A DNA stretch of 57,999 bases from Welwitschia mirabilis (GCA_051453625.1 JBOZIK010000001.1:260394990-260452988), one strand, 5' to 3'. Counted from the first letter of the stretch, positions 22,189-33,227 are shown. Program-made: numbers and translations. Notes: a model not told the origin generated them from the letters alone.

Positions 22189-22950
22189 CACTGCCTCCTA
22201 CCACACTTCTTGATCTCTTCAGATGGGCTAGTAATTTATAATGATTTGGACATCCATTGGTATCACGTAATCTGTGTTTTTGCAGCCTTTCTTAGTCTAT
22301 AAGTAACTATAGGATGCAACCAAAAAGTCTCCTTAACTATTGCCTGCAGACATGGTAGCTGTACTAGATCTGTTTCTTCTAGAAGCCTCTCTTAAAACAC
22401 TACCTCATTGATCTGAGGCTATGATTTTAACATTCCCAAGTAATTCTTGATAATCTTAGCCCTTGCCCACATCATTATTATCATCATGTCATTCCCTATA
22501 CCCATTAGATCCTGTAACCACATAAGTCTTTTTGTTGAGAAATTCTACGATGAAATGAAATAGTATTTTTTGATTTTAGAAAGAGTACTAGAATCACACA
22601 GTTAGAAGATTTTAATGTTCGAAACCATGAAATCGAGACTGTTGAGATCCAACACGGTGCCAAGCAGGTCTTTCTTACTGGTGTCAGGTGTCATTGAGTA
22701 AGGTAAAGTTGAATAAGCTTATCTAAGAATTCACAGATCTTTTTCTTCTAAAATTTGGTGCCATGTACTACTTACTAGGGACCTAACCAGGGAAGAATTG
22801 GAAAGAAATTGATCAGATTAGGGGAGACCATAGTCTCTTTAAGTATACACAAGGTGTTCCTAGGATGCGTCACTGATGATGACTCAGCTTTCACAATATC
22901 TCTATTGAAAACTGCATCCCCTCTGCTAAATTAATTTAGAATTTGAATAA
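22189..22950 (-). pseudogene. Cytochrome P450 pseudogene, central part
   Basis: Reading the minus strand from about 22,930: ETMVSPNLINFFPILPWLGP (22,779-22,860), a segment typical of CYP76-like P450s; FLDKLIQLYL near 22,710; DTSKKDLLGTVLDL at 22,640-22,690; a degraded I-helix region with MMWARAKIIKN around 22,470; then LPCLQAIVKETFWLHP, the K-helix (22,311-22,350), where the Arg of the ExxR motif is Trp (one C-to-T change). After it come VIPMDVQIIIN and EVW-stop-EAVW, ending at the copia J 3' LTR. The missing continuation is at 16724-16998. The upstream end meets copia K. Frameshifts and stops occur throughout. The N-terminal third, with the membrane anchor, is not in the window. P450 identity is firm; the subfamily is tentative. 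Confidence 0.85.
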
Positions 22951-22957
22951 GTCAGTA

Positions 22958-23238
22958 ATAGTTAAGATATCTATTAGTTTTGTTTTAATTTTCTATTGTA
23001 TTTTGAATTAGTCTCCTATTTTTCAGTTGTTCAGTTTATTTTTTCCTTCAAATCAGGATGACTGACAATACTAGCCTATTTTTCAACTTTTTAGTTTATT
23101 ATTTTCTAATTTTTCTAAATTTAGTTTAGAGCTGTTGGGCTCCTCTTTCCTTGTATAAATTCAACACTAAGCTGATAATAAAATGTGTACTATTCATTCT
23201 CATCTTTACTTATATTCTCTTCTACTAAATCCTACAAA
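22958..23238 (+). repeat. 5' LTR of copia K
   Basis: A roughly 280-bp AT-rich segment directly before a copia PBS. It has a TATA-like TTGTATAAATTC at about 23152 and AATAAAA at about 23178, as expected of a short copia LTR. The 5' end is a guess, a TAGTTAAGATATC that would be TG-initial before decay. The partner LTR is not in the window. Confidence 0.55.
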
Positions 23239-23239
23239 T

Positions 23240-23251
23240 TGGTATTAGAGC
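23240..23251 (+). other. Primer-binding site of copia K
   Basis: TGGTATTAGAGC differs from the initiator-Met copia PBS TGGTATCAGAGC by one C-to-T change and lies after the LTR. Confidence 0.8.
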
Positions 23252-23332
23252 AGTCTTGTTCTTAAGAGCCTATGAGTGTAAAATAAGCCTTGTTAAAGAA
23301 AAACCTTAGTCTCAAAACCTCACCACTCAAAA

Positions 23333-23815
23333 ATGTCCTCAAACTTATTATCTTCACCTCCTCTATTTTCTAGAGAAAACTATGGTTCTTGAGCTATTAA
23401 GATGAAGGCTTATTTGCAGGCCTTTGAATTGTGAGAAGTGGTGGAAAATGAATTGGATCCACTAGCATTACTGGCTAACCCAATCTTGGTACAAATCAAA
23501 CATCATAATGAAGAGAAGTCAAAAAAGTTTAAAGACAAAACCAGCATTTTTCCTGCACTCTTAGAGGATGTTTTCATAAAGATAATGTCTTCTGAAAGTC
23601 CAAAGGATGTTTGGGATTCATTCAAGTTGGAATACCAAAGCAATGCTAAGATAAGAGAAAATGCATAATCAAGAAACATAAGGAGGAAATAAACTGGAGA
23701 TTGGAGGCATAATAAAGGATCTTCTAGCAGTAAAGATGAAGGAAATAAAGGAAAATATCCTCCATGCTTACATTGCAAGAAGACATCACACCCTCAGAAA
23801 TATTGCTGGTTTAGA
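23333..23815 (+). pseudogene. Copia K gag, one frame with four stops
   Basis: Gag of a Ty1/copia element, opened by an ATG at 23333 about 80 bases after the PBS. The N-terminus, MSSNLLSSPPLFSRENYGS, is followed by IKMKAYLQAFEL, the DUF4219-type start of copia Gag. SPKDVWDSFKLEYQS is the UBN2 core, and CLHCKKTSHPQKYC (from 23765) is a complete CCHC zinc knuckle. The whole 161-codon stretch is in one frame with no indel. Four stops (TGA at 23390 and 23432, TAA at 23666 and about 23690) fall where Trp or Gln is expected. The part between UBN2 and the knuckle is much shorter than usual, so an internal deletion is likely. The gene ends abruptly at the truncated LTR of element A. Confidence 0.85.
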
Positions 23816-24591
23816 CTTGATACTATTTTCTGAATATTTGATTGTAATAATAACCTGCTTTTCCTAGGCTCTGACTTTTATCTTCTTTGGCATCCAAAAA
23901 TCTCATGACAAGATATCATAGGATAGGAGGTCCATCCATTTTTATAAAGAGAATTCTTTCATGGTGTTAGGCTATGTATCCTTAATTGATGTGCTAGTTC
24001 TTTGTAACAAGGATGTTGGTTTGCCATCAATGAAAAGTTTCTTTTATTTTTTATTTATATGCATCTCCATTATGATTTATTTTGGTTGTGATTTGATGAA
24101 AAATTCATAGTTAATAAATCTTTATTAAGGTTAAAACTGTTAGTTTAGATTTTGCATTGCATTTCATTTTACATTTCATAGATTAATCATTATAGGTTTT
24201 TCTATAATTTGTTCAATGTACCTAAGATCTTAGGTTGATTAGGATTAGTGATAGTTTCCTTAATTGATCTATGTTATATAAGACTGATCTTTATGACAGG
24301 AAGATTTAATAGTTGGATAGATATTGCATCTAGAATAGATTTTATTTGCATTTTATTATTGTATTTTCTAAGCATTGTTTTCTTGCATTCTTTTTTTTAA
24401 TTTAAACTCAAATATAAAAATACAAAAGTACTTTACTTATATTAATTCTTTAACTTCGAGCCTAGTGCCTTCGAGGGATTATGACATTCATATTAACTTT
24501 CATTTATACTAGTGTGTGTAATTGTGTAAATATTTGTGATTAATAGGATTTATTTAAGAATGTAATAATTACATAAATATACACCACGACA
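23815..24591 (+). repeat. Partial LTR of element A
   Basis: Aligns with the last ~780 bp of the B LTRs (34330-35101 and 43790-44566). Shared marks are ATAGGAGGT.CATCCATT, GATGTTGG and a final ACATTTTGG at the PBS. The first ~460 bp are missing; the break meets the copia K gag. Confidence 0.75.
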
Positions 24592-24594
24592 TTT

Positions 24595-24612
24595 TGGTGT
24601 TATTACTAGGGA
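24595..24612 (+). other. Primer-binding site of A (tRNA-Asp type)
   Basis: TGGTGTTATTACTAGGGA against the Athila/Tat reference TGGCGCCGTTGCCGGGGA has seven differences, all C-to-T or G-to-A. Confidence 0.7.
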
Positions 24613-25667
24613 AGATCATAAGGAGTTCAAGGATTATCATTACCTTGATATGTGCCTTAAATTTTAATTTAGATTATTTGTTTGTGGTATGGTTGTCTTT
24701 TTATTAAATATACCATAGTTTTTCTTTTCATACTTTTTAATTTCTATTCTACAATAAAGTCATTGTTGTCCTTTCTATTGTCTAGATAACATATGTAAAC
24801 AATGGTCTAGGGTTAGGTTTTTTCTATTATTTTTCTACAATTCTATTTTTAATTTTTATTTCTTTAAAAAGTTGATATCATCTCCTTTGTTATCTAGGTG
24901 ACATAGGTAGATTACTAATAGTGTGCTTTTGTTTTATTTTTTGGAGAATATGCTTTTTAGTTTCTATTTTCTATAAAGTACTTGTCCAAGACATCATCTG
25001 GATGATGACCGAGATGATGGTTATGTAGGCATATTTTTTGAGCATGTAGGGACATGATAAAATCTAATGAAAAGCTAAAATATTATAAGGAAGAAAGCTT
25101 GATCAAGAAAATAGTAAAGAAGGCTTACTTAACTACAAATGAAATTCAGGTATGGAGACCCTAGGTACACAAATTCTAAGAATTAAAGAAAATTTTTTTA
25201 TTTTTGTTTTTTAAAAAACAAAATTTTTCAAAAGAAATTTTGAAAATAATAAGAGTTAAAGTTAAATNNNNNNNNNNNNNNNNNNNNNNNNNNNNNNNNN
25301 NNNNNNNNNNNNNNNNNNNNNNNNNNNNNNNNNNNNNNNNNNNNNNNNNNNNNNNAACATTATAGTTGGAGAGTTAATTACTAGAAGGAGACATGAAATC
25401 CAAAAAACTTTTAACTTACCTCATAATGATGATCTAGAATCTAAAACCAAGAATTATTCTTGTATATCCTCCTCATCTACTTATACAAATAATGAGAGAA
25501 GAATCATTGGAGAGTTAATTATGGAAATAAGGGTTGAAATAAGGAGAGAGAATAGAATTTTTGAGAATAATGGTAAGAGACCACTTTGAGAAATATTGGT
25601 GAAAAAGAGAAACATGAGGATTATATAATATAATGGACATATAATACTTAGAGAGGTATTTGTATAA

Positions 25668-26069
25668 AGAAGTTGGACAATAAAAAATGATATTGATATT
25701 AGGATTTGTGTCCCTTCCTTTTTTCAAATCCCTTACCCCACCCCCAACCCCCCGCGGTGCCCCCTCACTCCAACACCCAACACTTCTTTTCAAGCTTCAT
25801 GTGAAAATTACAATGAAGATTTTCAAAATTTTAAGGATTCCACCTCATCTAGTAAAACATCCTATAATCATTTTAGTAAATCCCTTCCATCTCCCATTAA
25901 TTATTATGAAGAACAATCATCTCCCATCAATTACTATGAAGAAGAAGATCCACTTGCCATATACTACTCTGAAGAAGATCCATCTACCATAAATTACTAT
26001 TTAAAAAAAACTATTATGCTAAAGAAATACTGGACACAAAATGATAAAGAGGTAATAAAATTAAAATAA
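25668..26069 (+). pseudogene. Open frame with Tyr/Glu-rich repeats, part of element A gag region
   Basis: A 133-codon frame without ATG, open from 25668 to the TAA at 26067. A Pro-rich part encoded by the C-rich island is followed by a Ser/Asn-rich part and then a four-fold degenerate repeat: SPINYYEEQ, SPINYYEEED, AIYYSEEDP, TINYY. I do not recognise a domain. It lies after the leader of A where Gag is expected, and its acidic tail resembles acidic stretches further on (26880-26990). It may be the N-terminal part of a family-specific Gag or a separate small protein. Overlapping frames in other phases look like shadows of it. Confidence 0.45.
25736..25764 (-). other. Potential G-quadruplex (C-rich island)
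   Basis: The plus strand has C runs of 4, 5, 6 and 5 at 25736-25739, 25741-25745, 25748-25753 and 25760-25764. On the minus strand these give four G runs with loops of 6, 2 and 1 bases, a standard G-quadruplex pattern. It is extreme for this AT-rich window. Confidence 0.7.
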
Positions 26070-26492
26070 GAAAATAGAAAATATGATTGAAATGCTTTGA
26101 TAAAATTTATAATAAAATTTACTGTCTAAAAATTCTTTTACAACTTAAACCTATTCTACTACATTCCACCTGGAGAAACATGAAGAAAATTAGAAATAAA
26201 TAGCAATAATTCTTAAAATTAGAAATAAATAGCAATAATTCTTACNNNNNNNNNNNNNNNNNNNNNNNNNNNNNNNNNNNNNNNNNNNNNNNNNNNNNNN
26301 NNNNNNNNNNNNNNNNNNNNNNNNNNNNNNNNNNNNNNNNNNNNNGAAAATAGAAAATATGATTGAAATGCTTTGACAAAATTTATTACAAAATTGACTA
26401 TCTAAAAATTCTTTTACAACTCAAACCTATCCTACTACATTCCACCTGGATAAACATGAAGAAAATTAGAAATAAATAGCGCTAATTCTTAC
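26070..26492. repeat. Gap-flanking duplication in element A
   Basis: 26070-26245 and 26346-26492 are near-identical across a 100-N gap (26246-26345). Inside the left copy a 30-bp segment is also repeated in tandem (about 26186-26245). A second, smaller case follows: 26622-26660 equals 26761-26799 across the gap at 26661-26760. Confidence 0.85.
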
Positions 26493-27132
26493 TTACAAAT
26501 AGAAAATAAAATTATGGATTAACTTACAATATATAACTTATTAAGAGATGGATAAAATAAGAGCAATCATGATTCAACTCAATTATTTAAGAGTAAATAT
26601 GATTATTTATTGTATGATGATATATTAGATTATAATACCCTTTACTTCCTATTAGAAAATNNNNNNNNNNNNNNNNNNNNNNNNNNNNNNNNNNNNNNNN
26701 NNNNNNNNNNNNNNNNNNNNNNNNNNNNNNNNNNNNNNNNNNNNNNNNNNNNNNNNNNNNATATTAGATTATAATACCCTTTACTTCCTATTAGAAAATA
26801 AATATGAAATAAAGGAATTAATTCATGAAAAATCTAAAAATACTCTAATCCATGAAAAAGACAATAATCACATTTCTGTTTCTGATTTATTCTCTAAATC
26901 TAATAATTCAGAGAATAATGACATACATTAAAATGATGAAGACAAGGAGGATAAGAAAGAAGATGATGATAATTATATTAATATGCTAGATCNNNNNNNN
27001 NNNNNNNNNNNNNNNNNNNNNNNNNNNNNNNNNNNNNNNNNNNNNNNNNNNNNNNNNNNNNNNNNNNNNNNNNNNNNNNNNNNNNNNNNNNNNNNNNNNN
27101 NNNNNNNNNNNNNNNNNNNNNNNNNNNNNNNN

Positions 27133-28480
27133 ATATGTAATTTAAATGAAATTCTTGGACAATGATCAATGATGGTATTTCAATGATAGATGATAAAGAT
27201 TATAGTATAGAATTAACTAAGTTACCTAATTAAGAAGAAGTAAAATCAACTCAAGAAATATGGGAAAACCTTCCATTACATAATGAAAAACAATGAGAAC
27301 TTTTATTTTTATTATCTTTCTAATAAATCCACCAAAATAGAGAATGATAATAATCCTTAACAAAATAATAATAAGTACAACAAGGAATACTAGGATATAG
27401 TCAATGATAATGATAATAACAATGAAGACAAGGAAGGTATTATCAAAGATAATAATGAAGAAAGTAAAGAAAGAATTCAACAAAGTAATGATAAGGTCAA
27501 CAATGAGGAGGAGAGGAATAATTTAGAACCCATAGAAAATAAAAAATTTATATAGAACATTACAAGTATAAACATTAGGATCTAGAAGTTAAAAATTACA
27601 TTTTTTCCAATCAATGGCTTTCTTTTACTTTTTTAAAGAATTCTTCAAAGGGTAAATACAAAGCTATAGAGATTCATTTGAACAATTCTAATTTAAATTT
27701 TATTTNNNNNNNNNNNNNNNNNNNNNNNNNNNNNNNNNNNNNNNNNNNNNNNNNNNNNNNNNNNNNNNNNNNNNNNNNNNNNNNNNNNNNNNNNNNNNNN
27801 NNNNNATCCCTGGTTTTCACTTACTTTGTAATGATGATGAAGGAGTTGAACCTTTAAAAGAAGTCTAATATATGAGATTAATGAAGAATTTATATAATAA
27901 AATAAATTAGTGGAGAATTTATGTAATGAAGAGAGTTATCCACATATGTAATTTAAATGAAATTCTTGGACAATGGTCAATGATGGTATTTCAATGATAG
28001 ATGATAAAGATTATAGTTTAGAATTAACTAAGTTACCTAATTAAGAAGAAGTAAAATCGACTCAAGAAATATGGGAAAACCTTCCATTACATAATGAAAA
28101 CAATAAGCACTTTTATTTTTATTATCTTTTTAATAAATCCACCAACATATATAATTATAATAATCCTCAACAAAATAATAATAAGTACAACAAGGAATAG
28201 TAGGATATAGTCAATGATAATGATAATGACAATGAAGACGAGGAAGGTATTATCAAAGTAATGATAAGGTCAACAATAAGGAGGAGAGGAATAATTTAGA
28301 ACCCATAGAAAATAAAAAAATTATATAGAACATTGCAAGTATAAACATTAGGGTCTAGAAGTTAAGAATTACATTTTTTCCAATCAATGGCTTTCTTGTA
28401 CTTTTTTAAAGAATTCTTCAAAGGGTGAATCCAAAGCTATAGAGATTCATTTTAACAATTCTAATTTAAATTTAATTTCA
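27133..28480. repeat. Gap-flanking duplication, about 550 bp
   Basis: 27133-27705 matches 27945-28480 across a 100-N gap (27706-27805). The two copies differ by scattered substitutions and small indels. Both contain an AAT/GAT-rich segment that encodes Asn/Asp-rich peptide on the plus strand. Confidence 0.8.
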
Positions 28481-29010
28481 AAGATAAAGAAGAAGAAGAA
28501 ATATTTTATTTATGAGGAGATGATTCAAGACCATAAATTCTGTTAGCAATGATTGAGGATGATGAATTTCATTAATAAAAGAAACTTCATTAGTATCTCC
28601 TAGTAATTTCATAATATTAGAAGTATTCAACTTCATAGTTATATTTATAAATAATATTTTCATAAGACCATTCCTATAGTTAAATAAGAGCACTATAAGT
28701 GGCAAGAAAAGTTCTTTTCAAAATTATGGGAATGAGATGATGTCTTATTGATTTCATTTCTAAAACTATGAAGTTTATTAGGAAATAGCAATTGTATATG
28801 TGAACCACAACATTGATACTTTTTAGAGTAGCAACTTCAAAGAATTATTGACCAATTGCAATTAGATTTTAATTTATTTAAGGTCAATCATGCCATGATT
28901 CTTATAAACATAGTTGGATAAAATATTAATGCTTACTCCAAGGTCTAAGAAGGCTTATCTAAGATGCTTTTCACCAATAGTAATGGCTATTACTAGGTAA
29001 CTAGGATCCT
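28480..29010 (-). pseudogene. Tat-type protease region of G
   Basis: On the minus strand the frame from about 29,008 reads DPSYLVIAITIGEKHLR-stop-AFLDLGVSINIL, an aspartic protease of the Tat/Athila type with the catalytic Asp kept (codon 28943-28945). Downstream, in another frame, YRNGLMKILFINITMKLN (28,600-28,680) matches the conserved segment after the protease flap in Tat polyproteins. Stops and frameshifts prevent expression. The normal role is cutting the element's own Gag-Pol. Unlike B and D, this copy has not lost its catalytic Asp. Confidence 0.7.
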
Positions 29011-30214
29011 TATGCTTAGTTAAAATTTGATTTTATATAATGATACTCATTTGTTAAGCCACAAAATACTTTTTATTAACATGTATTAATATTCTAATAC
29101 TGCCCATGTCATTAAGAAATTTACCATATTAAGGTACTTTTTTTATAACTTCTAAGAGAGGAATGTTAATTTTCAATTTCTTAAATATTTCTAAGGATTC
29201 TAGTTGTTTCTTTACTATGTTCTCCTTTCTTAATTATTAGGGAATCTATAGAGATTTTCTATAAGTGGATATGGATTTTCTATTTTCTCTACTGTTTCTT
29301 TTCTTATTGGTTTTTATAAGTGTTAAATACTCATCAATTTGGTCTTCTTTTCATCCTTGATTTATCTCCTTTTTATTTGTAATATGTATATTATTTCTTT
29401 TCTTAATGTGACTATGTTTTACTTCTTTTACAATTTTTGAATCCTGTAGGATTTGGTTTTGAACTCATGAAAATTTCACCAATCTCATAATGGATAAGGG
29501 AATAAAGGACATATTTGGTGAATAATTGAGTTTTTGGATGTTCTTTTCAAGTTTATTTACATAAAATATTTTTACATATTAATTTGAATTTTTATCTCCA
29601 TGAAGGATTTTAAGATTTCTTCCAAAGTATTTGATGAAGATATTTTATGACAAAAAATGATGGAATAATTGGCATTGATTCAAAGATAAAAGATAATAAT
29701 GAATTAATGAGGGGAATAAATCTATAGATTAATTGGTTAAAACTAGATTATGAGTTTTTTTGTATCCAAATGAATTTTAGATGATTCCTACACCAAGGAT
29801 TATAGATGTTTAAATATGTATCATTTTAATGGGTCTACCAATGTTATTCTACTACATTGACCTATTCATTGATAGTATTTTGAAAGATATAAATTATAGG
29901 ACGTTCAAAATTTTCATGAGTATTAATGTGGTAAATCAGGAATTTTGATTTGAAGGATGCAAGTTTAGGCTGGGTGTTCAAGGATTTAAGTTTTTTAGAA
30001 AATTCCTCAATGATGGAATCTAGAGGGTTTATTGGGTTTTTTTTTTATGTTTTTCAAACTTTTAAAAATTGATTATAAGTAATTATAAATTTTATTTATT
30101 TCAAGGTTAAGGAAACTATTCATACTTATCATTTTTACTAATTGTCTATTATTTGAGAATAGCACTTTGTAAAAGAAATTGATTACTCCTCCTAGTTTAA
30201 AATTTTGTTATGAG

Positions 30215-30545
30215 AACTTAAAAATATGTTCTTAAATATTTCTAAGATTTATGCAAAGGTTTCATTCTCTTTAAGCACATTGGTTTTGTAAGTAGGAAAT
30301 AATTTTGTAATAATGGCTTTATGTAACTCGACCCAAGTAATAATAGAAAGAGGTTTTAAGGTATATAATTAGGATTTAACTTTTTCCTTCAAAAATAAAG
30401 GAAATAAGTTAATGTAAGTGCATTATCTATCTTATAAAATTGTGGCATAGTTGATAGCACAAATTCAAATTGTTTAAAATGTGAGTATGAATTTTTAGAT
30501 TTAAGGACATGAAAGTATGGAAGAAGCTGAATAATAGATGGCTTG
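30215..30545 (-). pseudogene. Tat-type gag (retrotransposon Gag domain) of G
   Basis: The minus strand reads IIQLLPYFHVLKSKNSYSHF and FKQFEFVLST. After one frameshift it continues LFPLFLKEKVKS-stop, then ITWVELHKAIITKLFPTYKT and ENETFA-stop. The order and wording match the retrotransposon Gag core of Tat/Athila elements. The first stop replaces an expected Trp and the second an expected Gln. It lies 1.2 kb after the PBS on the same strand. The protein normally forms the particle shell. It is not expressible here. Confidence 0.8.
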
Positions 30546-31713
30546 AAATCTAATTTTCATGCTACTAGGGGTTGATTATACATAAAGATATACCTAGACA
30601 TTATGGTTAAAGATAATTCATAAGAGCTTATGTAGCAATGGGTTATTAAGAAAGTTTGATTAATTTAATAAAAAAATGATAACTTAGATTTTGGAATGAA
30701 AGTTGGTTTAAATAATAAAATGTAAATTGTTGAAAATATTTAGGATAGAAAGAAGGTAAGTTATTAATTTGAGAATTCTAGGAGGTAGATTTTTATTTTT
30801 GTTGATCTATTATCCTCCTTAAGATCCTTGACATGAATTATTCCTAGAGGAAGTTATCTCTTTATTATTGTTAATAGGATCCATATTTGTTTTTAGATCT
30901 AATTAATCTATCATTCAGTCATACTTCTAATGCACGAAAAACTAAGATGTTTTATAATAGGATTTAGATCCAAAAAGTTCTAAAGGATTTAATAAAATAT
31001 TTAGGTAAAATTTCAAATAAGGACTAAAAGGATAGATGCTAGTGTTAATTAGCTTAGGTGATGGTGCTATGATTTTTAAGATACAAGGTACAAGAAATGA
31101 GATTTAACAATTTTGACATAGTACCATTTACTTTAGATAATAGGAAATATAGAATTCCCTATAGAAAATAAAATGGTAGAAAAAAAAAGAAACTAAATCT
31201 AGAAAAACCTAATTGTAAAAAAATTAAAATAGAAACTAAAATCTAATCTAGGGAATACAAGACTGAAACTAAAATATACTATATTAAAATGCATAAAAGA
31301 AGAAGAAAGGGAAAAAATCTCTTACCTATTTTCATTATTTTTTGATTTTCTCAATTTTATTTGATTTAGATTACTTCATTCTTTATCTAAGAAAAATCTG
31401 ATAGTAAAACCTATAAAAACTAGTTAGCCATGTAGAGAAAAAACTTAATATAATATTGATACTCTATTTAAAGATAAATAGTTTTTAAAAACTTGAAGAA
31501 CTTAATCAATTTGGGTATTACTAGAAATAATTAGTACCAATCATTAGAGAGTGTAAAAAGTAAAGGAATGCAAAAATCTAAAGAAAATAAAAGCATGACT
31601 ATTTTGAGTATCATTAGAATAGATCAATACCAATCACTAAAAAATGTAAAAATCCTACCATCTAGTAGGGAAAAATATTTACGCATATTCAATGTAAAGA
31701 TACCATATCATTA

Positions 31714-31731
31714 TCCTTGACAACAGTGTTA
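31714..31731 (-). other. Primer-binding site of G (tRNA-Asp type)
   Basis: Minus strand TAACACTGTTGTCAAGGA. All seven differences from TGGCGCCGTTGCCGGGGA are C-to-T or G-to-A. Confidence 0.7.
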
Positions 31732-31737
31732 AAAATC

Positions 31738-32953
31738 TATACATGGTATAAATTAGCTATACTTATGTCTTTTATTAAAGAGAAATAAAGGTAAGAACAT
31801 TCTAGTGATATAATATTATACATAGTCAAGTTCAATTTTTACCAATAGTCTCTAGGACTTCCATTATGGAGAGGATTTTAGAATTACTTTTTCATAGGAA
31901 TTTTAATAAAAAGAGTATGTAAATGAAATTAGCACTCAAAGAGTTAACATGAATATTTTAACAGATAAAAGACTTATGTTCAAAGATATAATAGAAATTT
32001 ATAGTATAAACCTTAAAAGTATCAAGTTTATTATGACTTAGATCATGACGAGATAATCTCATTCATCATGTGAGTAGTGGTAATATCTTTTCATCACTTT
32101 ATTTTATTAGACTAATCGTAGGCATGACAAGTAATTTAAAAAAAAAAGGAAAAAGAAAAAAAGACCATTAATTGAATTCAAACTGAATCTAAAATATGAA
32201 TAAGAAATACTCACATAAGAATACGTAGCTAGAAATATTTTAGCTTTAATCAAGTATTAAAAGTACAGAATAATTTGCAACTTAGAATTAAGAAAGAAAT
32301 GCTACNNNNNTTTATTACTAGAAAAAGAATTATGGTACATTACTAAAATAAATCTAAATGTTGATTGTAGAGATCTCAAGCTAGACTTAAAGCTATCCAA
32401 TTTCCAAAGCAAGAACTTAGAATGATATGGTGAAGACTAATTTTCTCTTAAAGTTAAATGCTTTTGGCCTAGAATGAATGACATAAAGTAGGGTACTCAT
32501 CCTTCTTTAGAGGCAAAAATAGGGCTAGGATGTAGATATTTAGGGTTTCATAATAAGAAATTAGAACTTTTACATTTAAATACATTAACTAATTTTGATT
32601 TATTACTTACTAATTCCATAATCAAAATCCAAATATTTCTCCATTATGAATTTATAACATGAGTTTAGATGGCATTGTCTAAGAGTAACTAGTGTTACTA
32701 AACATGTAACTAACACTGCTATGCAAGTAACTAATATCATTGATGTTTTTTATTAGCTCTTTTTAATTTTATTCCACATGGTCCAAAATGTAGTAAAATT
32801 CTTGACATCATCATTGGTAAACACATAAGTTTACATATGGCATTATAGATAATAGATGACATATTTTTATAATAAAATATTAAATTAATATCTTCTCATA
32901 TGTTAGCTTGGCTTGATATGCTTGAGATAAATGATAATTTTTACATGTTATTA
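31738..32953 (-). repeat. 5' LTR of element G
   Basis: Aligns with the F LTRs, for example the ATCTCATTCA.CA..TGAGTAGTGGTAA block at 32056-32090 versus 8719-8750. The outer end near 32953 matches the F LTR start (CATGTTA on the plus strand). The ends are approximate. Confidence 0.7.
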
Positions 32954-33227
32954 ATACCAAAGATATGCTAGTATATTTTTGTATAGTAATAAATCTCTTG
33001 AATAATGCATTAATGTATAATTCATACATGTTGCTATAGCATTTAGAAGCATTGAACTCAAGGGAAGGGTTGAATGGGTTTCACCATATAAAAATTTAGA
33101 CTTAATATTAGAATGAAGATGTACAATGAAAAAACCTTATCAAGATAACATGGTTCCCTAACCTATGTATGTCTACACACAGAGGATAGCTTCTACTCAC
33201 ACCTCTATATATTCTTAACCTATAAGA

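Larger units (their letters stand above)
23815..28340 (+). mobile_element. Truncated Tat/Athila-like element A
   Basis: A plus-strand element of the same family as B and D: partial LTR (23815-24591), tRNA-Asp PBS (24595-24612), a leader homologous to that of B (for example AGGTACACA-containing segments at 25165 and 35655), then gag-like and acidic coding remnants. Five N gaps and several gap-flanking duplications break it. No 3' LTR is seen; around 28,340 it runs into element G on the other strand. Protease and RT of A were not identified. Confidence 0.65.
28340..32953 (-). mobile_element. Tat-like LTR retrotransposon G, 5' half
   Basis: A minus-strand element of the same family as F: LTR 31738-32953, tRNA-Asp PBS 31714-31731, an untranslated leader similar to F (near 31,330-31,440 versus 7,970-8,090), gag at 30215-30545 and protease at 28480-29010. 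Just beyond, near 28,405 on the minus strand, KKYKKAIDW fits the N-terminus of a Tat RT. No further RT or 3' LTR is seen; the element is cut off against A. Confidence 0.7.

Noticed and set aside
22250-22262. TGGTATCACG resembling a copia primer-binding site after the 3' LTR
   Set aside because: It lies inside the P450 frame (complement of the V-I-P-M codons) and follows the 3' LTR, where no PBS is expected.
25515-25793. Minus-strand open frame with a Gly-rich segment
   Set aside because: The Gly-rich part is just the complement of the C-rich island; the plus-strand frame with repeated Tyr/Glu blocks is the better reading.
26993-28300. Asn/Asp-rich peptide as a real gene
   Set aside because: Encoded by AAT/GAT-rich DNA with many stops and duplicated across a gap; low complexity explains it better.
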